DNA from: Salisediminibacterium beveridgei
Lineage (GTDB): Bacteria; Bacillota; Bacilli; Bacillales; Salisediminibacteriaceae
Length of the DNA stretch: 64,000 bases
NCBI RefSeq assembly: GCF_001721685.1
Contig: NZ_CP012502.1
Location: forward strand, 2,356,001-2,420,000
Direction of reading: 5' to 3'
Part shown: piece by piece, positions 35,821 through 44,750 of the stretch
Layout: the number at the start of each line of letters is the position of its first letter
Position numbering within the stretch: position 1 is the first letter of the stretch
Translations under genes and position numbers: made by a program
The notes under the pieces: model-generated
The model's input: the letters and a program-made list of their open reading frames with translations, nothing else
The model's database searches: none
What the model was told of the DNA's origin: nothing

Positions 35821-35835
35821 CTGCGCTCATATTCC

Positions 35836-35954
35836 GTCATCACTCATCACCCAGACGGACGGATCCGTCTGCTGGTCGGGGCACCTTCGCCAATATATGG
35901 CCAGGTTGCCGTGGAGTCATTGAGCCAGTTCTCTCGTCCACTCTTGATAATTGC
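35836..35954 (-). promoter_or_regulatory. SAM-I (S-box) riboswitch aptamer
   Basis: The minus strand reads TTATCAAGAGTGGACGAGAG, then ACTGGCTCAATGACTCCAC, CGGCAACC, GAAGGTGCC, GACCAGCAGACGG and finally GGGTGATGAGTG. These are the P1, kink-turn/P2, J2/3, P3 and P4 elements of the S-box in the right order. P1 pairs TTATCA with TGATGA. A TATACT -10 box lies just upstream at about 35962-35967. Confidence 0.9.
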
Positions 35955-35999
35955 TGATTTCAGTATAGCACGAAACAATTCGTTTTGGTAGCACTGTGG

Positions 36000-36497
36000 T
36001 TACGATTCTGATGATCGTTTGCCAAGTTCAGTTTCCAGCATGTAGAACGCATTGCTGTCGTTTTCGATGCGCTTGATCTTCTGGATGATCCCGTCGAATG
36101 ACGCTTCTTCTTCCACCTGCTCGTCAATGAACCAGTTCAGGAATGTCATGGTTGCGTGTTCCCGCTCATCGAGGGCCATATCGGCCAGTTTATAGATCTG
36201 TTTTGTGACTTCTTTTTCATGCTCAAGTGACTTTTCAAACGTATCAAGAATTGATGTGAATTTGTTGTTCGGTTCCGGAAGCGCCTGAATCGATGCTTCT
36301 TCACCCATATCCACGATAAAGTTGTAAAATTTCATCGCATGTTCCCGTTCTTCTTCAGCCTGGGCCAAAAAGAAATTCGCAAACCCGTCAAAGCTTTCAT
36401 TTGAGCAATACGCTGCGGTCGCCAAATACACATGGGCCGCATTAAACTCGTTGTTCATCTGATCGTTCAAACCTTTTGCAAGCTTTTTACTCATCAT
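36000..36497 (-). CDS. ftnA: Ferritin
   Basis: A 165-residue four-helix ferritin. Ferroxidase ligands are in MNNEFNAAHVYL, EEEREHAMKF (ExxH) and LDEREHATMTF. It stores iron as a 24-mer and detoxifies Fe2+. An ATG at 36518 is possible, but AAAGGAG lies inside that extension and is correctly spaced from ATG 36497. The promoter contains Fur/PerR-like AT palindromes, so iron or peroxide control is likely. Confidence 0.93.
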   Translation of the reverse strand: MMSKKLAKGLNDQMNNEFNAAHVYLATAAYCSNESFDGFANFFLAQAEEEREHAMKFYNFIVDMGEEASIQALPEPNNKFTSILDTFEKSLEHEKEVTKQIYKLADMALDEREHATMTFLNWFIDEQVEEEASFDGIIQKIKRIENDSNAFYMLETELGKRSSES

Positions 36498-36540
36498 GTT
36501 CAATCGCTCCTTTTTCATAAAGAATTATTTTTAGATGACA

Positions 36541-36572
36541 CTAATTATCATGATAACAATTATAATCATAAC
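36541..36572 (-). promoter_or_regulatory. Fur/PerR-like box in the ferritin promoter
   Basis: TTATCATGATAA is a perfect 12-bp palindrome, adjacent to AATTATAATCATAA; both resemble 7-1-7 Fur or PerR boxes (TGATAATNATTATCA, TTATAATNATTATAA). It lies 45-75 bp upstream of the ferritin start and also upstream of the divergent TPR gene. Confidence 0.5.
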
Positions 36573-36651
36573 ACGTTTAACACGCCTCAACAAATGGAGG
36601 GGAATTTTACTAGATGGTCGAATTACACTAATTAAAGGATGGAGGGGACTT

Positions 36652-37650
36652 ATGATGAGACAACCCAGGGTTATTTATACAGAAGAACAGCTTTATGAAC
36701 GGGAGGATGCTCTGATCGAAAAGGAAAATCAAGATCTTCCCTATCCGCTTTTTCACAAGTGGATCGAGCTGTATGAAGATTTTTTCACATTATACAGGTC
36801 CGATGATCATTTCAAGGATGAAAAAGAGGCCGTTCGAAAAAAGCTTGTACGCTATTTACTTGAATACGGACTCTATTTGAAGTCCTCATTAAAGAAAGAG
36901 CACCAGCTGGCTGCTTCGCAATTACAAAAGGTTCTCAAGTATGACAAAAACAATCCAGTGGCATTATACCGGCTTGGTTTTCTGCATTACAGGGAGAATG
37001 CTTTTCACGAGTCGATTCGTTATTTCAATGACAGCCTTGACCAAAGTCAAACTCATGATAAACAGCAATGGCCGTTAAATGACAGGCAATCGGAATTAGC
37101 CTCTCTTTATCTTCTCAGCAGTATGATTCACCTTCGGGATCAATTAAATCCAGGTAACTCTCTGACTGACGATTCTGGCGTCGAGGGGTATGAATTGGCA
37201 ACTGATATTGAAGATGTGATCAGCAGAAAAGAATATCGTGCTTTCACTAAAAAACGGGAATGGTTGTGTAACTATGAATCTTGTCTGGATGAATTTAATC
37301 AGGCCCTTGGTACCGATCTTCTCGTATTGTTCTTTGACCTTGAGTCCACTTTCGTCCAGTACCGTCACAATCGAGTTCAGATTCATATCGATTATGCGCG
37401 TCTGTTAAAAATACTGATGGAAGAGAGCTACCCTCACCAACCCTTGGGAGCCGAGGAGATCCCTCATATCTTCCCCAAACATGTTGATAATAATACGAAT
37501 ATACAAAAGGCGGGGAGAGTTCGCCGGTTCTTAAGGACACAACTGGGGATTGAAGATGTGATTTTGCCAGGTGGAAAATCCGGCACATACACAAGGTATT
37601 ATTTCAACGACACTTATGATTGCCTGATCCTTTCTCGTTCGGATTTTTAA
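36652..37650 (+). CDS. TPR-repeat protein of unknown function
   Basis: A 332-residue soluble protein. Residues 75-160 contain TPR-like helices (AASQLQKVLKYDKNNPVALYR, FLHYRENAFHESIRYFND). The C-terminal 100 residues end in a winged-helix-like stretch (RRFLRTQLGIEDVILPGG). ATG 36652 follows GGAGGGG; the long in-frame extension from 36535 is low-complexity and lacks a site. It lies 73 bp upstream of the metallopeptidase gene in the same direction and may form an operon with it. No family name can be given. Confidence 0.7.
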   Translation: MMRQPRVIYTEEQLYEREDALIEKENQDLPYPLFHKWIELYEDFFTLYRSDDHFKDEKEAVRKKLVRYLLEYGLYLKSSLKKEHQLAASQLQKVLKYDKNNPVALYRLGFLHYRENAFHESIRYFNDSLDQSQTHDKQQWPLNDRQSELASLYLLSSMIHLRDQLNPGNSLTDDSGVEGYELATDIEDVISRKEYRAFTKKREWLCNYESCLDEFNQALGTDLLVLFFDLESTFVQYRHNRVQIHIDYARLLKILMEESYPHQPLGAEEIPHIFPKHVDNNTNIQKAGRVRRFLRTQLGIEDVILPGGKSGTYTRYYFNDTYDCLILSRSDF

Positions 37651-37659
37651 ACCATTTAC

Positions 37660-37679
37660 CGATGACAGTGCTGTCATCG
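37660..37679 (+). promoter_or_regulatory. Perfect palindrome between TPR and peptidase genes
   Basis: CGATGACAG and CTGTCATCG are 9-bp arms around TG, ten bases after the TPR stop codon. There is no T-tract (CCCC follows), so it is more likely an operator or an RNA-stabilising hairpin than a terminator. Confidence 0.5.
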
Positions 37680-37723
37680 CCCCATGAGATAATTGAGTTA
37701 TCAAAAGTAAGGGGTGATGACTC

Positions 37724-39115
37724 ATGAAACAACTCGAACAGCAGTTGCAATCTTATGGGTTTATGGTGCGGGTCAATGATGAGGGCATTCTGGATATGCG
37801 GGAAGAATCCGAGGTCAATCGATTATTTTTCAATCAGATCATCAGTCAGTCCGGGCTTGGACATGCAGTCGACAGCCAGCACAAATGCTTCACACTCAGT
37901 GAGCAATCCGAATTGGAGAAGGCAATAAAACAAGCTTTCAACTGGTCTTATCGGGGCAATCATGAAAACTCGTATCTTTTTGAAACCGCTGACGATGTGA
38001 TGTTGGAGCATCTGGATTTTTCCATTGCAGGCCTTGTCAGACAGTTGAACCGTCTCGGTCTCACAACCAGCATGAGCTGTGAAGGACATTCATCCTGGTT
38101 ACCTCACATCCGATTCGTATCGGAAGAGATTGCAGATCGTGCGATCCCATTCCTGCAGGCTGCCGGTATCTATGCAAAAAAATCAGAGCAGAACCATTTG
38201 AAAATCGAACTCCTGTCAAATGACCAACAAGTATTTCTCGATGCCGGTTTGTACCTCGCACAGTTGCAGCCTGATGATGTACCAGCTTCAAGAAAATCAC
38301 TCATGCAAGAGAGATTGGAACAGCGTCTCCGGGAAGTACTTGCCATACCGGGTGTCAGTGGTGATGAAGGTCAAATTCGCACCTATGTTATGGCAGCTTT
38401 GAAAAGATTGACTTCAGACGTCAAAGTGGATGATTACGGAAACGTATTAGGGTCTATCCATTACGGAGAAAAACCGTCTCGTCCTGTCATATTGGTGAAT
38501 GCACACCTGGACATAGTCAGAGAACTGGTCCCCTCGCGCAAAGTCGTTGAAACCGATGACATCTGGAGCAGTAATCTTGGTATTCTTGGGGCTGATGACC
38601 GCGCTGGAGTTGCGATCATTCTGGAAGCCCTTGGTCGTGTCAAACAAATTCTCAAGGCCAGCGGAACCATTAAAGTCATCTTCACTGTCGAGGAAGAAAT
38701 TGGACTCCGCGGGGCGAAAGCAGTTGATCCCTCTTTCCTTCGTGATGTGGATGCTGCGATCGTCATCGACCGGCGGGGGAACTCCGACATCGTTACAGGG
38801 AACAGCTTCGGCGACGTCTTTTGTGATGATGAATATGGGAAGTGGATTGAATCAGTTGCCTGCATACACGGGCACACAGGTTGGCGCTGTGTCCCGGGTG
38901 GCAACAGCGATACCCGCATCTGGTCTTCATATGGGATCAACAGTGTCAATCTCTCAGCCGGATATCAAAATGAACACTCTTCACAGGAAACCCTGGATGT
39001 CCTTGCCGCAGGTGACACGTTGAAATTATTGACGCAATTGCTTTTGGAACAAGGGTCACTGTATCGTACCTTGATGACCATTCGCAGAAAAAAACGATCT
39101 CTTCTTAAAACCTGA
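37724..39115 (+). CDS. M20/M28/M42-like metallopeptidase with unusual N-terminal domain
   Basis: A 463-residue protein. Residues 200-460 form a co-catalytic zinc hydrolase: NAHLD (His/Asp), GADDRAG (bridging Asp), TVEEEIG (Glu-Glu), VIDRRG (Asp) and NEHSSQE (His) are all present in order. The first 190 residues are not peptidase; they hold a compact domain with the motif SCEGH and a following PHIRF, of unknown function. There is no signal peptide. RBS AAGGGGTGATG. It is probably a cytoplasmic aminopeptidase or amidohydrolase whose substrate is selected by the extra domain. Confidence 0.8.
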   Translation: MKQLEQQLQSYGFMVRVNDEGILDMREESEVNRLFFNQIISQSGLGHAVDSQHKCFTLSEQSELEKAIKQAFNWSYRGNHENSYLFETADDVMLEHLDFSIAGLVRQLNRLGLTTSMSCEGHSSWLPHIRFVSEEIADRAIPFLQAAGIYAKKSEQNHLKIELLSNDQQVFLDAGLYLAQLQPDDVPASRKSLMQERLEQRLREVLAIPGVSGDEGQIRTYVMAALKRLTSDVKVDDYGNVLGSIHYGEKPSRPVILVNAHLDIVRELVPSRKVVETDDIWSSNLGILGADDRAGVAIILEALGRVKQILKASGTIKVIFTVEEEIGLRGAKAVDPSFLRDVDAAIVIDRRGNSDIVTGNSFGDVFCDDEYGKWIESVACIHGHTGWRCVPGGNSDTRIWSSYGINSVNLSAGYQNEHSSQETLDVLAAGDTLKLLTQLLLEQGSLYRTLMTIRRKKRSLLKT

Positions 39116-39126
39116 TGGAACACTCC

Positions 39127-39166
39127 GAAAGGCTTGAATCCAGCTGGATTCAAGCCTTTCTTTACT
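39127..39166 (+). terminator. Strong terminator after the metallopeptidase
   Basis: AAAGGCTTGAATCC and GGATTCAAGCCTTT form a perfect 14-bp stem around AGCT, followed by CTTT. Confidence 0.85.
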
Positions 39167-39215
39167 AACATCAACAGTTGCTTAAATCATTCAGCCTTTG
39201 ATACATTCATCGTTT

Positions 39216-40319
39216 CTATCGCCGCGCAATTTTGATATTCCTGTGTTTCAGATACGTCCCCATCCGCCAGAGCCACTCCACCGGACCCATTGTGAAAACA
39301 GACAGCCAGAGTTTACTGATCATCACTTGGGCAGCAAAAAGCAGCACAACCAGGGTCGACCCGCCAACCATGCCCATCTGTTCGAACTGACCGAGACCAT
39401 ACCCGTAAAAGATGAACCCCATGATCACGGATTGCGTCAGGTAGTTCGTCAATGCCGTTCGGCCCGGGTACGTCAGCCAGAGAAAGATCCCTCCACCATT
39501 GAAACGGTGATAGAGGAGAATAAAGAAGGCAATGATTCCGATCCCGAAAATCGGTCCCCCGAACATGTAACTGTAATACGTGATCGCACCGTCATCACTC
39601 AGAATCCCCGGCAACTTGGCGGCCAGTCCCACGATCAGCCCGAACAAGGCGATCATCAGCCATTGTCTGCGGCAGCTTGCAACATCCTGGATCCAGCCGC
39701 TTTTAACAAGCACGGCTCCGACAAGAAACAGACCGAGGATCTGTATGATGATCAGTGGATCTATGGACAGTTCATTGATCCGGAAAACGACAAGCTCCAG
39801 GTAGTCCCCGTTCAAGAGGATAGCACGCTCCGTTCCCTGATTCATCCAGCCTGATCCCACGCCGATGAGAGAAAGACCAAGAACGGCAACAAAGGAAAAA
39901 CAACCCGCAATCCATAGCAGAAGCTTCGAAGGATTCAAATGAATCAAAAGCATCAGGATCAGACCCGTGAGCGCATAATCGATGAGGATGTCGCCGTGCC
40001 AGAGGATCACCCAGTGAAACAGACCGATTCCAAGAAGAATCAGTAACCGTCTCGTATAGGTTTTAAAAAACGACGCATCTCCCATTTGCGCCCTTTCGTA
40101 CATGAGCGCGCCACCGATGCCGAAGAGGATGGCAAAGACCGGGTAAAAGCTGCCCTGGAAAAGAAGCTGAATGAGAAAATAAACAGTACTGTCGAGTGTC
40201 CCTGTGAAGGAGAGCTGCTGCTGGTTGTCGATGCCGTATTGAAACCCAAGCATATTCACCAGCAGGATGCCAAATAATGAAAATCCTCTTAAGCTGTCGA
40301 TATAGTGCAGTCGGTTCAT
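39216..40319 (-). CDS. DUF418 (YeiB-like) membrane protein
   Basis: A 367-residue polytopic membrane protein with about nine to ten helices. It starts RLHYIDSLRGFSLFGILLVNM, the hallmark of the YeiB/DUF418 and related acyltransferase-3 fold, and ends with the C-terminal DUF418 core (YPGRTALTNYLTQSVI near residue 285, GPVEWLWRMGTY at the end). The function of the family is not settled. A single gene with its own spacing on both sides. Confidence 0.88.
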   Translation of the reverse strand: MNRLHYIDSLRGFSLFGILLVNMLGFQYGIDNQQQLSFTGTLDSTVYFLIQLLFQGSFYPVFAILFGIGGALMYERAQMGDASFFKTYTRRLLILLGIGLFHWVILWHGDILIDYALTGLILMLLIHLNPSKLLLWIAGCFSFVAVLGLSLIGVGSGWMNQGTERAILLNGDYLELVVFRINELSIDPLIIIQILGLFLVGAVLVKSGWIQDVASCRRQWLMIALFGLIVGLAAKLPGILSDDGAITYYSYMFGGPIFGIGIIAFFILLYHRFNGGGIFLWLTYPGRTALTNYLTQSVIMGFIFYGYGLGQFEQMGMVGGSTLVVLLFAAQVMISKLWLSVFTMGPVEWLWRMGTYLKHRNIKIARR

Positions 40320-40356
40320 GAGATATCTCCTTCTGGGCAGGGCCGTTTACAATACG

Positions 40357-41526
40357 TCAGGACGAAACCTTTTCAGCATTCTTTTCCTGATAATCTTTCA
40401 TTTGGTTGAACAGTTTTTCGACCATGCCGACACCGACGCGGTCGTATTTTGCCAGGATTAACAGCTCCTGTGGAAGCTGTCCCACGGTATCAATCCCATC
40501 CTCATTCAGCTGCTTCAGAAAATTCGGGATTCCTTTGAATGTTTCCCCGTTAAGCGGCAACTCTGCCAGCTGTTTTGTCATGATTAAGTATTTCGTGCGA
40601 AAGAAGAGAAACAATTCTCCAGGCCGCTCGAGCATGACCTTGCGGCGGACTTTTTCCTCTTCGATAAAGTGGTGTAATTCGTCAAAGAACTGCGTTTCGT
40701 TTCCTTCTCCGTATCGCTTCACATAGCCGGAAATCCCGTCCAGCCGAGCCGGTAATTCACTCATGATCCTTGCCTGCTGTTCTGCTCCCAGCTTGATCAG
40801 AAACCGCTCCGATTTCTCAAAACGCTGCGGCAGGAGAAATGCATCCCGGAGAAAATAGGGAACATCCAGTGAACCGTCTTGATATCGAATGGTCCTGATC
40901 GGCGTTTCTCCAGGAACAGATGGTGCAGATGGCACGGTCAGAGGCTCTCTTACAGCCGGTTCTTCCGCTTGATCCGGTTCCGGCTCTTTGGCAGCCCCGT
41001 TCTGCTGGTTGGCGGTCAGTTCATCCACCTTTTTCAGAAGCGATTCTTCAAGGCTCTTGAACCGCACTTCAAGCTCCATCGGGTCGTAGTCACCGGCACC
41101 CTGAATTTCCGGTTCCTGATACACGGGCATCTGGAACTTCAGCGGTCCCTTCCGCTCCATATACCATTTCATCAGGACATACAGGGCTTCCCAGGATTTC
41201 AGCGCCTGCGAATAGCGGAAACCCTTTGTCTGATGGGCTGCGTCGTTCCCGGCTTTCCGGATCTCGTGGACCGCATCCTGGACATCATTCGGAAACATTT
41301 TATACGACTGTAGCAGCATGATCCGATCTTTCAGCCCTGTGCAGCTGATGTCGGATATGCCTTCTTTTTTCATGATGTTCTTGATGACGCCTTCGACCAT
41401 CGTCCGGGCATGGGTCAGCATCATGCGCGGGCTGGTGAACACGCTGTTTTCAAGCTCACGGGCAAGGCTTGCCAGCTCCTGATCCCATTCCTCCAGAAAA
41501 CTGTAATAATAACTCCGCTCCTGCAT
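40357..41526 (-). CDS. DUF4145-domain protein with proline/glutamate linker
   Basis: A 389-residue protein. The N-terminal 120 residues are DUF4145-like (MMLTHARTMVEGVIKNI, then IRKAGNDAAH), a module also found at the start of type I restriction subunits. A charged Pro/Glu/Ala linker covers about 155-210. The C-terminal part is helical and ends in a helix-hairpin-helix-like segment (GIDTVGQLPQELLILAKYDRVG). No nuclease or helicase motif is seen. It is followed 6 bp later by the PC4-like gene start region, suggesting co-expression with a nucleic-acid-binding protein. Confidence 0.7.
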   Translation of the reverse strand: MQERSYYYSFLEEWDQELASLARELENSVFTSPRMMLTHARTMVEGVIKNIMKKEGISDISCTGLKDRIMLLQSYKMFPNDVQDAVHEIRKAGNDAAHQTKGFRYSQALKSWEALYVLMKWYMERKGPLKFQMPVYQEPEIQGAGDYDPMELEVRFKSLEESLLKKVDELTANQQNGAAKEPEPDQAEEPAVREPLTVPSAPSVPGETPIRTIRYQDGSLDVPYFLRDAFLLPQRFEKSERFLIKLGAEQQARIMSELPARLDGISGYVKRYGEGNETQFFDELHHFIEEEKVRRKVMLERPGELFLFFRTKYLIMTKQLAELPLNGETFKGIPNFLKQLNEDGIDTVGQLPQELLILAKYDRVGVGMVEKLFNQMKDYQEKNAEKVSS

Positions 41527-41531
41527 TCAGA

Positions 41532-41750
41532 TTACTCCCTTTCTTTCAGCAGTCTCATCAGCGTCATGGCCTCTTCATCCGTCAGCGTCATCCCTTTTCC
41601 CATCTTCGCATGCTCCGGTGCCCAATCTCTTACATCGTACTTCGGCTCCCGCTCGTTCCAGCTGATGCGGTTTAATTCTTTTCGCCAGCCTTTGGCGTTT
41701 TCAGATAGGACGCCAATATGTTCTGTGATTTCGTATTTGATCTCTGCCAT
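41532..41750 (-). CDS. PC4/YdbC-family ssDNA-binding protein
   Basis: A 72-residue PC4-like protein (AEIKYEITEHIGVLS at the start, WNEREPKYDVRDWAPEHAKM with the basic groove residues in the middle). Homologous YdbC proteins bind single-stranded DNA or RNA as dimers. ATG 41750 follows AAGGAGG; the longer frame from 41798 has no site. Confidence 0.85.
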   Translation of the reverse strand: MAEIKYEITEHIGVLSENAKGWRKELNRISWNEREPKYDVRDWAPEHAKMGKGMTLTDEEAMTLMRLLKERE

Positions 41751-41801
41751 TGCATTTGCCTCCTTGGAAATGGGTTCATTTACCATTTCATTATACATCT
41801 T

Positions 41802-42200
41802 TTACGCTGAAGCGTCATCACTGATGGCCGGCTGATATTTAAATACACCAAAGAGCATGACGGCTGCTGTGATGATGAACAAGTACAGCCCCGAGCCAGC
41901 CCCGTTCACTGCTGTCCCCATCATATCCACCTGTTTGGTCATGGCAAAGCCGATCCCGGCGACGAGGGTCAACCCTGTCAATACATAGCCTGCGATTTTG
42001 TTCACCGCCTGAAATCGGACGGCTTTGTAAAACGGGTAAATCAGCGGCAGCAAAAAGAGGTAGCCATCCTGCTGAAAACCTGATGCAGAGACAAAGCCAA
42101 GATCCGCCCAGGGCATAAAGAGCGACAGCACCGCCAAGAGCCCTCCCGCTACAATCAGTTTACCGCCCATGTCTTGTTTTGTGAAAAAATTCATTCCCAT
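41802..42200 (-). CDS. Small membrane protein of unknown function
   Basis: A 132-residue protein with four predicted membrane helices (about 15-30, 45-62, 70-90, 105-122) and a short charged tail. ATG 42200 follows AAAGGGG. I do not recognise a family. It precedes the PC4-like and DUF4145 genes on the same strand, 51 bp away. Confidence 0.65.
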   Translation of the reverse strand: MGMNFFTKQDMGGKLIVAGGLLAVLSLFMPWADLGFVSASGFQQDGYLFLLPLIYPFYKAVRFQAVNKIAGYVLTGLTLVAGIGFAMTKQVDMMGTAVNGAGSGLYLFIITAAVMLFGVFKYQPAISDDASA

Positions 42201-42328
42201 CAATCCCCTTTCATTTTATGTGATACCCCGATTGTATCCGGACCCCTGACAGGGACTGTCACGGGAATGAAAGTTCTCACAAATTTATTTTCCGGCGCGA
42301 ACCGAAAAATTTATCATAAGTAATACGC

Positions 42329-42370
42329 AAAGAACCTGCATCAAAGTTTAAGATGCAGGTTCTTATTTTG
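42329..42370. terminator. Terminator after the membrane alpha/beta hydrolase
   Basis: AAGAACCTGCATC and GATGCAGGTTCTT form a perfect 13-bp stem; TTTG/ATTTTG tracts exist on either side. Confidence 0.85.
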
Positions 42371-42392
42371 AGCACTTTCCTTTTGTTTAAAA

Positions 42393-44405
42393 TCACAGCG
42401 TTGCATGATACGCAGTGTTCGCAAGCAAAATCATCGTCATTAAAATAGCATTCAAAATCGGACCAAGATAAATATTGCCAGTCAACCTGAAGAAATACCT
42501 GTTGAATATTGCAGCGATTGCGAGTACTGGAACTAAGCCAATCACAACAATTGAAGACAACGATTCAGCAGGAAACCCTGCTTCTCCTGTGATAAACAGT
42601 GAGGCATAGTGATAGATCAGATAGAATACCAAACCTCCGACATACATGAAAATCGCAGTGATATAGCCTTTGATTCCATCAAATGATCGATTATTCGTAT
42701 TAACATTGACAGAAAGCCCCACAACAAAATAGAAAATAAAGAACAGCGGAGCATATTTTAGCAATGCTACCAGGTGATGAACATCAAATGTCTTGACTGC
42801 AAAGGTCCATAAGCGGAAATCTGTGTTAAATATCACATCTACCAAAAATAACACGATATAACCGATGACAATTGAAATGATTGAAATCGATAGAGCAGAG
42901 AAAAGTGAACTAAGTCTCATTTTCAAACCATAATGATCGAGGGTAACGCCTTTTGGCTTATTGGAAATATAATGCCTTCCCACAAAGATCATGAGCGTAA
43001 TCAAAGCAACATTCACAGCCCAATACAAGATTGGGTTCCCTGTAGGAGCGCCCAGAAATTCATTCACATCGATCAGCGTTTCCTGATTTTGAATGAGAAC
43101 AAACTGGAATAATCCAATAATAAAGATGGATAGTGATGCTTTTTTAATGTGGTCATCTGATTTTTTCATCAATGAATAAATGAAACTCGATAATGTTGAA
43201 ATCAGAATAATAATATTTACCAGCAGCACAATGCGCATGCCACTTTCATCCGCACTGTAAAATGAAGTGAACAACAGTGCCGGGAAAAATGCACTGAATA
43301 AGATGATTACCAGATTGGATGTTTTTTCACCTGTATTCTTCAAGTCCGGAAGTGCTTCAGGGTGTTTCACATTTACTTTCGATAAAAATGGCAGTACACT
43401 GAGCATTTTGATCGCCGGAACAAAAAGCAAAAAGAAACCGATTAATGCAGCAAATGAAAACCATTCTTTAAACATCCAGGATTGACCGGATTCACCGATT
43501 TCAACAAGATGACCATAATCTGAGAAAGCTTCATCATAAAATTCAACGACGTGTCCGGTGGTCGTCATCGAAAAATGATTCCAAGGGTGCGTTTCGTCCG
43601 GTTGATAAATGATTCTTTCGCCTCCATCAACCTGAAAAAATTGATCTGCAGATGGATCATCCGGGTTTCCTAAGAATGCCTGTGCTTCTTCAGTTTCTAT
43701 ATAATTTTTTTCCACAACTGGCCGCTCTTCTGCAGCAGCTTCAGGGTCAAAGAAAAATTCGTCATATGTTGCAGCAATTTTCCCTGCAGTTCTTGGCCCG
43801 TATGCATTCACGATTTCATCTAATTCATACTCTAATGAATAGATCCATTGATAGTCAGACCCCATTGTTAAATAGCTGTCAATTTTTCGGACCCCTGCTT
43901 CCTCATAAAACATTTCATCCATTATTACTGCATGAGTGGAAGAAAACCCACCCATGGAATGCCCTGAGACAGAGATCATCCCATTCCCGTCATCATCTTT
44001 TAAGACATAGTCCTGTTCATACATATAATTGACCGCATCATAAATCGACGAAGGCCAAAACGAGAAGAAAGGTACCGGTTTTTCCATCGTACCGATCGAA
44101 TGACCATGATCATATTGGTCCAGCGCTAAAACGACGTACCCTCTCTTGGACATTTCAATAGCCTGCGGAGCCTGCATTTCCGCTGAATTTAGATAGCCGT
44201 GCGTTGCCACAATTGCAGGTCTTGGCTCTTCTTCTGCGCCATCCGGTAAATATAATAAACCGGATAATTCCCCATCATCTGTCTCGAAATTGATTCGTGA
44301 GACATCCACGTCTCCTCCACTGCTGTTCGCCAGAAATGCAGCGAAACTGCCCCCGGCTATTAGCAATACGGCGATAACAAGTTGAACAATAGTACTTCTT
44401 TCCAT
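42393..44405 (-). CDS. Alpha/beta hydrolase with C-terminal multi-helix membrane domain
   Basis: A 670-residue protein. A signal-anchor helix at residues 7-27 is followed by an alpha/beta hydrolase domain (about 40-310) with the oxyanion region ATHGYLNSAE and nucleophile elbow GHSMGG. Residues 320-665 contain about ten membrane helices. The hydrolase part should lie outside the cell. Substrate unknown; dienelactone-hydrolase or esterase-like. ATG 44405 follows GGAGGGG. It is transcribed from a perfect consensus promoter at 44526-44554, but a terminator hairpin at 44432-44487 interrupts the leader. Confidence 0.8.
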   Translation of the reverse strand: MERSTIVQLVIAVLLIAGGSFAAFLANSSGGDVDVSRINFETDDGELSGLLYLPDGAEEEPRPAIVATHGYLNSAEMQAPQAIEMSKRGYVVLALDQYDHGHSIGTMEKPVPFFSFWPSSIYDAVNYMYEQDYVLKDDDGNGMISVSGHSMGGFSSTHAVIMDEMFYEEAGVRKIDSYLTMGSDYQWIYSLEYELDEIVNAYGPRTAGKIAATYDEFFFDPEAAAEERPVVEKNYIETEEAQAFLGNPDDPSADQFFQVDGGERIIYQPDETHPWNHFSMTTTGHVVEFYDEAFSDYGHLVEIGESGQSWMFKEWFSFAALIGFFLLFVPAIKMLSVLPFLSKVNVKHPEALPDLKNTGEKTSNLVIILFSAFFPALLFTSFYSADESGMRIVLLVNIIILISTLSSFIYSLMKKSDDHIKKASLSIFIIGLFQFVLIQNQETLIDVNEFLGAPTGNPILYWAVNVALITLMIFVGRHYISNKPKGVTLDHYGLKMRLSSLFSALSISIISIVIGYIVLFLVDVIFNTDFRLWTFAVKTFDVHHLVALLKYAPLFFIFYFVVGLSVNVNTNNRSFDGIKGYITAIFMYVGGLVFYLIYHYASLFITGEAGFPAESLSSIVVIGLVPVLAIAAIFNRYFFRLTGNIYLGPILNAILMTMILLANTAYHATL

Positions 44406-44431
44406 TAAAACCCCTCCATTCTCAAAATCCG

Positions 44432-44487
44432 AAAAAATGCACACTTCTCTACTTGAAAGGACCTCCTTTCATAGTGAAAAGTGTGCG
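44432..44487 (-). promoter_or_regulatory. Attenuator hairpin with embedded Shine-Dalgarno and 7-codon frame
   Basis: On the minus strand GCACACTTTTC and GAAGTGTGC pair, followed by ATTTTTTC, a typical terminator. The loop contains a second palindrome, GAAAGGAGGTCCTTTC, that includes a full Shine-Dalgarno sequence. It also contains ATG AAA GGA GGT CCT TTC AAG TAG (44449-44472). The hairpin lies about 35 nt after the predicted transcription start and 27 nt before the hydrolase start. Confidence 0.6.
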
Positions 44488-44525
44488 TCTCCAGATCTCA
44501 ACACCAGTTTATTAACTTATTTTCA

Positions 44526-44554
44526 ATTATAAGTCAATTCGAAAACGCTGTCAA
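44526..44554 (-). promoter_or_regulatory. Perfect sigma-A promoter of the hydrolase gene
   Basis: On the minus strand TTGACA (44549-44554) and TATAAT (44526-44531) are exactly 17 bp apart. Such a promoter is near the theoretical maximum, which makes the attenuator behind it more meaningful. The rest of 44406-44750 shows nothing beyond the promoter of the yxlE homologue. Confidence 0.85.
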
Positions 44555-44750
44555 TAAATGGGGGGGATAAATATTACATTGATATATTAAATTATCTTCA
44601 CTCCAATTCGATATCACATTTCTTAACCCTGAAACTCAGTTATTGAACCACGTGAAAAATCTGGTATTTTGATCAATTTATATTTTCGAATCCTTTAGGC
44701 CATATGACGCGTATAGATAACAGAAAGATCAGAGAGGAGTGGGAAATACG

